Below, in pieces: positions 62,337 to 64,000 of a DNA stretch of 64,000 nt (its first letter is position 1; every line of letters begins with the position of its first letter). The translations under genes were made by a program, and so were the position numbers. Location of the stretch: assembly GCF_002019705.1 (NCBI RefSeq), contig NZ_KV917377.1, positions 2,540,565-2,604,564 on the forward strand, given 5' to 3'. Under the pieces are notes generated by a model. That model saw nothing but the letters and a program-made list of their open reading frames with translations, was not told the origin of the DNA and ran no database searches. The DNA is from Shouchella patagoniensis. Lineage in GTDB: Bacteria > Bacillota > Bacilli > Bacillales > Bacillaceae_D.

Positions 62337-63013
62337 CCTGTTCCCTCAAATTTATAACCTACGCCCCAAACAGTTTGAATCATCCGACCAGCAGGACCTA
62401 ACTTCAAGCGCAGAGTCTTTATATGCGTATCAACAGTTCGTAACGAACTCACACTTACATCAGTCCAAACGTGAGAGAAAAGCTGTTCCCTTGAAAACGC
62501 TCTGTTCTGATTTTCCGCTAAAAATAAAAGCAACTCGTACTCTCTTCTTGTCAATACAAGCTCTTGGTCCGATTCGTACACACTCCGGGCACCACGGTTG
62601 ATTCGAAGTTCTGCAAATACAAGCAAATCAGATATAGGCTTCAGTTCATAAGACCGCCGTAGTGCTGCCTCAACACGTGCCATCAGCTCTTTTGGACTAA
62701 ACGGTTTAACCATATAATCGTCTGCTCCAAGCTTTAAAGCGCGAATCTTGTCTTCCTCATGGCTTCGAGCCGTTAACATAATAACGGGAAGCGCGTATGT
62801 TTTCCGAACCGTCTCACATACAGAAAAACCATCCATGCCCTCCATCATCACATCTAAAATAACAAGGTCAATTTGTTTGTCTTGAATAAGGCGTAGAGCA
62901 TCCGCTCCATTGCTTGCTGTTAAGGGGATGTACGCTTCCTTTTTTAAATATGTGACAACAAGTTGCAGTAATTCTGGCTCATCATCGACTACAAGAACCG
63001 TCCTTTTCTCCAT
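62333..63013 (-). CDS. OmpR/PhoB-family response regulator
   Basis: 226 residues. Receiver domain with acidic pair D10-D11, phospho-acceptor Asp54 in LVILDVMMEG, Thr81 in MLTARS and Lys103 in MVKPFSPKEL; C-terminal winged helix (LVLTRREYELLLFLAENQNRAFSREQLFSHVW...VDTHIKTLRLKLG...VWGVGYKFE). It starts within the lipoprotein stop (TAATG) and is followed by its kinase with ATGA overlap. Regulon unknown; autoregulation of the operon is the usual expectation. Confidence 0.94.
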   Translation of the reverse strand: MEKRTVLVVDDEPELLQLVVTYLKKEAYIPLTASNGADALRLIQDKQIDLVILDVMMEGMDGFSVCETVRKTYALPVIMLTARSHEEDKIRALKLGADDYMVKPFSPKELMARVEAALRRSYELKPISDLLVFAELRINRGARSVYESDQELVLTRREYELLLFLAENQNRAFSREQLFSHVWTDVSVSSLRTVDTHIKTLRLKLGPAGRMIQTVWGVGYKFEGTG

Positions 63014-63975
63014 TACTTTATCTCTCCTGACGCGATGGCGTGTGGGCCAGAGCCAACAGCAACTTCCCCTGCCACCGTAAATGGATCTTTGTTCACGATT
63101 GTAACTGTGTCACTATCAAAATTACTCACAAGTAACTGGTCTTGATGTATATATACATAGTTCGGGTTTTGCCCAACCTCCACAGTTCCTACCACTTCTG
63201 CTTCTTTGATTTTATAAAGTTGATGGTCTCCGTGACATAAAACAAAAAAGGAAGCGTCCTGTCCACCAGTTATAGCAATTGGCATTAATCCTACATCAAT
63301 TGTTTGTTCCAGCAAACCTGTATCCCCATCATATCCATAAATCATCTGGTTAAGTTCACCCGACTTCCCATGACCCCCAATCCATAACACGTCACCGTCA
63401 TAATACATTCCTGCTGCACGGTCAGTAACAGAAAATGAATTTTCTACCATACCTTCTTCAATATTTATTTGATAAACGCATTCCTCTTCTGTGCTTAATA
63501 CAAACAAACGTCCCTCGTCTGTTACAACCATCTCTGAAAGTTGACCACTTAAAGGAATGGAAACCATCGTCTGACCGCTTTGTTCATCAATTAATTGCAC
63601 TTCATTTTTTTCTTCAAGAGTAACTGCAAATGCTTGTTGATCTGAAACGTGCACAATGGCTGTTGCGCTCTCTTCTAACCGAGTCACTGTGTTTATTTCT
63701 CCATTCATTAAATCGAGTTTAACGATCTCCTTCCCATCATCGGAAAGTGCAGCAACCTGACCATCTCCATACGCTACTTGGGCGCTCCATGCCGACTCAA
63801 GTGGTTCCACTTTTTCTATTTGATCGTTCGTTAAATCTAAGATCGTAAGTGAGGGTTCCTTCAAATGTGAAATGAACGCGTATGAACCGTTTTCATTTGG
63901 CAATGAAAAGGGTTGACCTCCACACGCACTAAGCATTAGTGCCATCATAACAAATCCAACAAGTGATCGCTTCAT
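63013..63975 (-). CDS. YVTN-type beta-propeller lipoprotein
   Basis: 320-residue surface lipoprotein. Lipobox LSAC with Cys18, then seven-bladed propeller-like repeats of about 40 residues, e.g. SLTILDLTNDQIEKVEPL, IVKLDLMNGEINTV, VQLIDEQSGQTMVSIPL, VYQINIEEGMVENSF, and the YVTN-like ending NPNYVYIHQDQLLVSNFDSDTVTIVNKDPFTVAGEVAVGSGPHAIA. GGGGGA precedes the ATG at 63975. First of four genes joined by start/stop overlaps with a two-component system and a YtkA-like lipoprotein, suggesting a ligand-binding sensor or cargo-binding role. Confidence 0.85.
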   Translation of the reverse strand: MKRSLVGFVMMALMLSACGGQPFSLPNENGSYAFISHLKEPSLTILDLTNDQIEKVEPLESAWSAQVAYGDGQVAALSDDGKEIVKLDLMNGEINTVTRLEESATAIVHVSDQQAFAVTLEEKNEVQLIDEQSGQTMVSIPLSGQLSEMVVTDEGRLFVLSTEEECVYQINIEEGMVENSFSVTDRAAGMYYDGDVLWIGGHGKSGELNQMIYGYDGDTGLLEQTIDVGLMPIAITGGQDASFFVLCHGDHQLYKIKEAEVVGTVEVGQNPNYVYIHQDQLLVSNFDSDTVTIVNKDPFTVAGEVAVGSGPHAIASGEIK

Positions 63976-64000
63976 GTCGTTCCCCCTTTTCCCGAACAGT

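Overview
The window is a stretch of ordinary, gene-dense chromosome from a low-GC Gram-positive rod of the Bacillaceae. It shows Shine-Dalgarno-led genes with ATG/GTG/TTG starts, hairpin-plus-T-run terminators after most genes, and many B. subtilis-type families (cshA, dbpA, yuaF-floT, bdbC, yhfW, yflT, yycC, ywbD, mntABCD). Recognition sites for GlnR/TnrA, sigma-B, MntR and Rex are readable. The content would suit an alkaliphilic Bacillus relative (Shouchella/Alkalihalobacillus type), but the species cannot be fixed from the sequence alone. I see no rRNA, tRNA, CRISPR array, prophage or insertion sequence.

Layout. 0.2-7.8 kb: cell-wall PBP (dacC-like), a glutamine synthetase with a consensus GlnR/TnrA box, a DUF4064 protein, RNA helicase cshA, a Dam-type DNA methylase with no restriction partner nearby, and a thioredoxin/BdbC disulfide pair. 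8-13.3 kb: Rieske oxidoreductase yhfW, yuaF-floT membrane-microdomain operon, secreted alkaline phosphatase. 13.6-18.7 kb: ywbD-topB operon and an AldA-like dehydrogenase. 18.8-20.2 kb: DUF3817, sigma-B stress protein yflT, YpiB-like protein. 20.2-23.7 kb: manganese importer mntABCD with an MntR box. 23.9-29.9 kb: HAD phosphatase, M20 dipeptidase, Eis-like acetyltransferase, chemoreceptor. 30.1-37.5 kb: a wrecked S9 peptidase gene, a nicotinate phosphoribosyltransferase with an N-terminal zinc-ribbon-like extension, rocD, an MFS transporter, catalase, and an ABC exporter remnant. 37.6-42.1 kb: murB, flavin reductase, DUF421, lipid kinase, FrnE-like thiol oxidoreductase. 42.5-48.3 kb: MocR regulator divergent from an amino-acid racemase, dbpA, SDR, stand-alone ribD. 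48.3-53.9 kb: FtsX-like permease with a gutted ATPase partner, Nudix hydrolase, tiny yycC, GNAT, a frameshifted nucleoside hydrolase, CHY zinc finger. 53.9-59.9 kb: brnQ, methyltransferase, Rex-controlled doxX, sodium symporter with an unusual ribosome-binding region, AEC transporter, pterin dehydratase. 60-64 kb: an operon joined by start/stop overlaps encoding a beta-propeller lipoprotein, response regulator, histidine kinase and YtkA-like lipoprotein, followed by a small His-rich membrane protein.

The parts most worth a second look are the 60-64 kb envelope-sensing operon, the zinc-ribbon-like NAPRTase, the Rex-doxX module, the hairpin-bridged start of the sodium symporter, the glutamine synthetase that has lost the Arg62-equivalent feedback residue yet sits behind a TnrA-type site, and four decayed loci (S9 peptidase, ABC exporter, FtsX-partner ATPase, nucleoside hydrolase) whose breakage can be read residue by residue. 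No clearly new defence or mobile system is visible.
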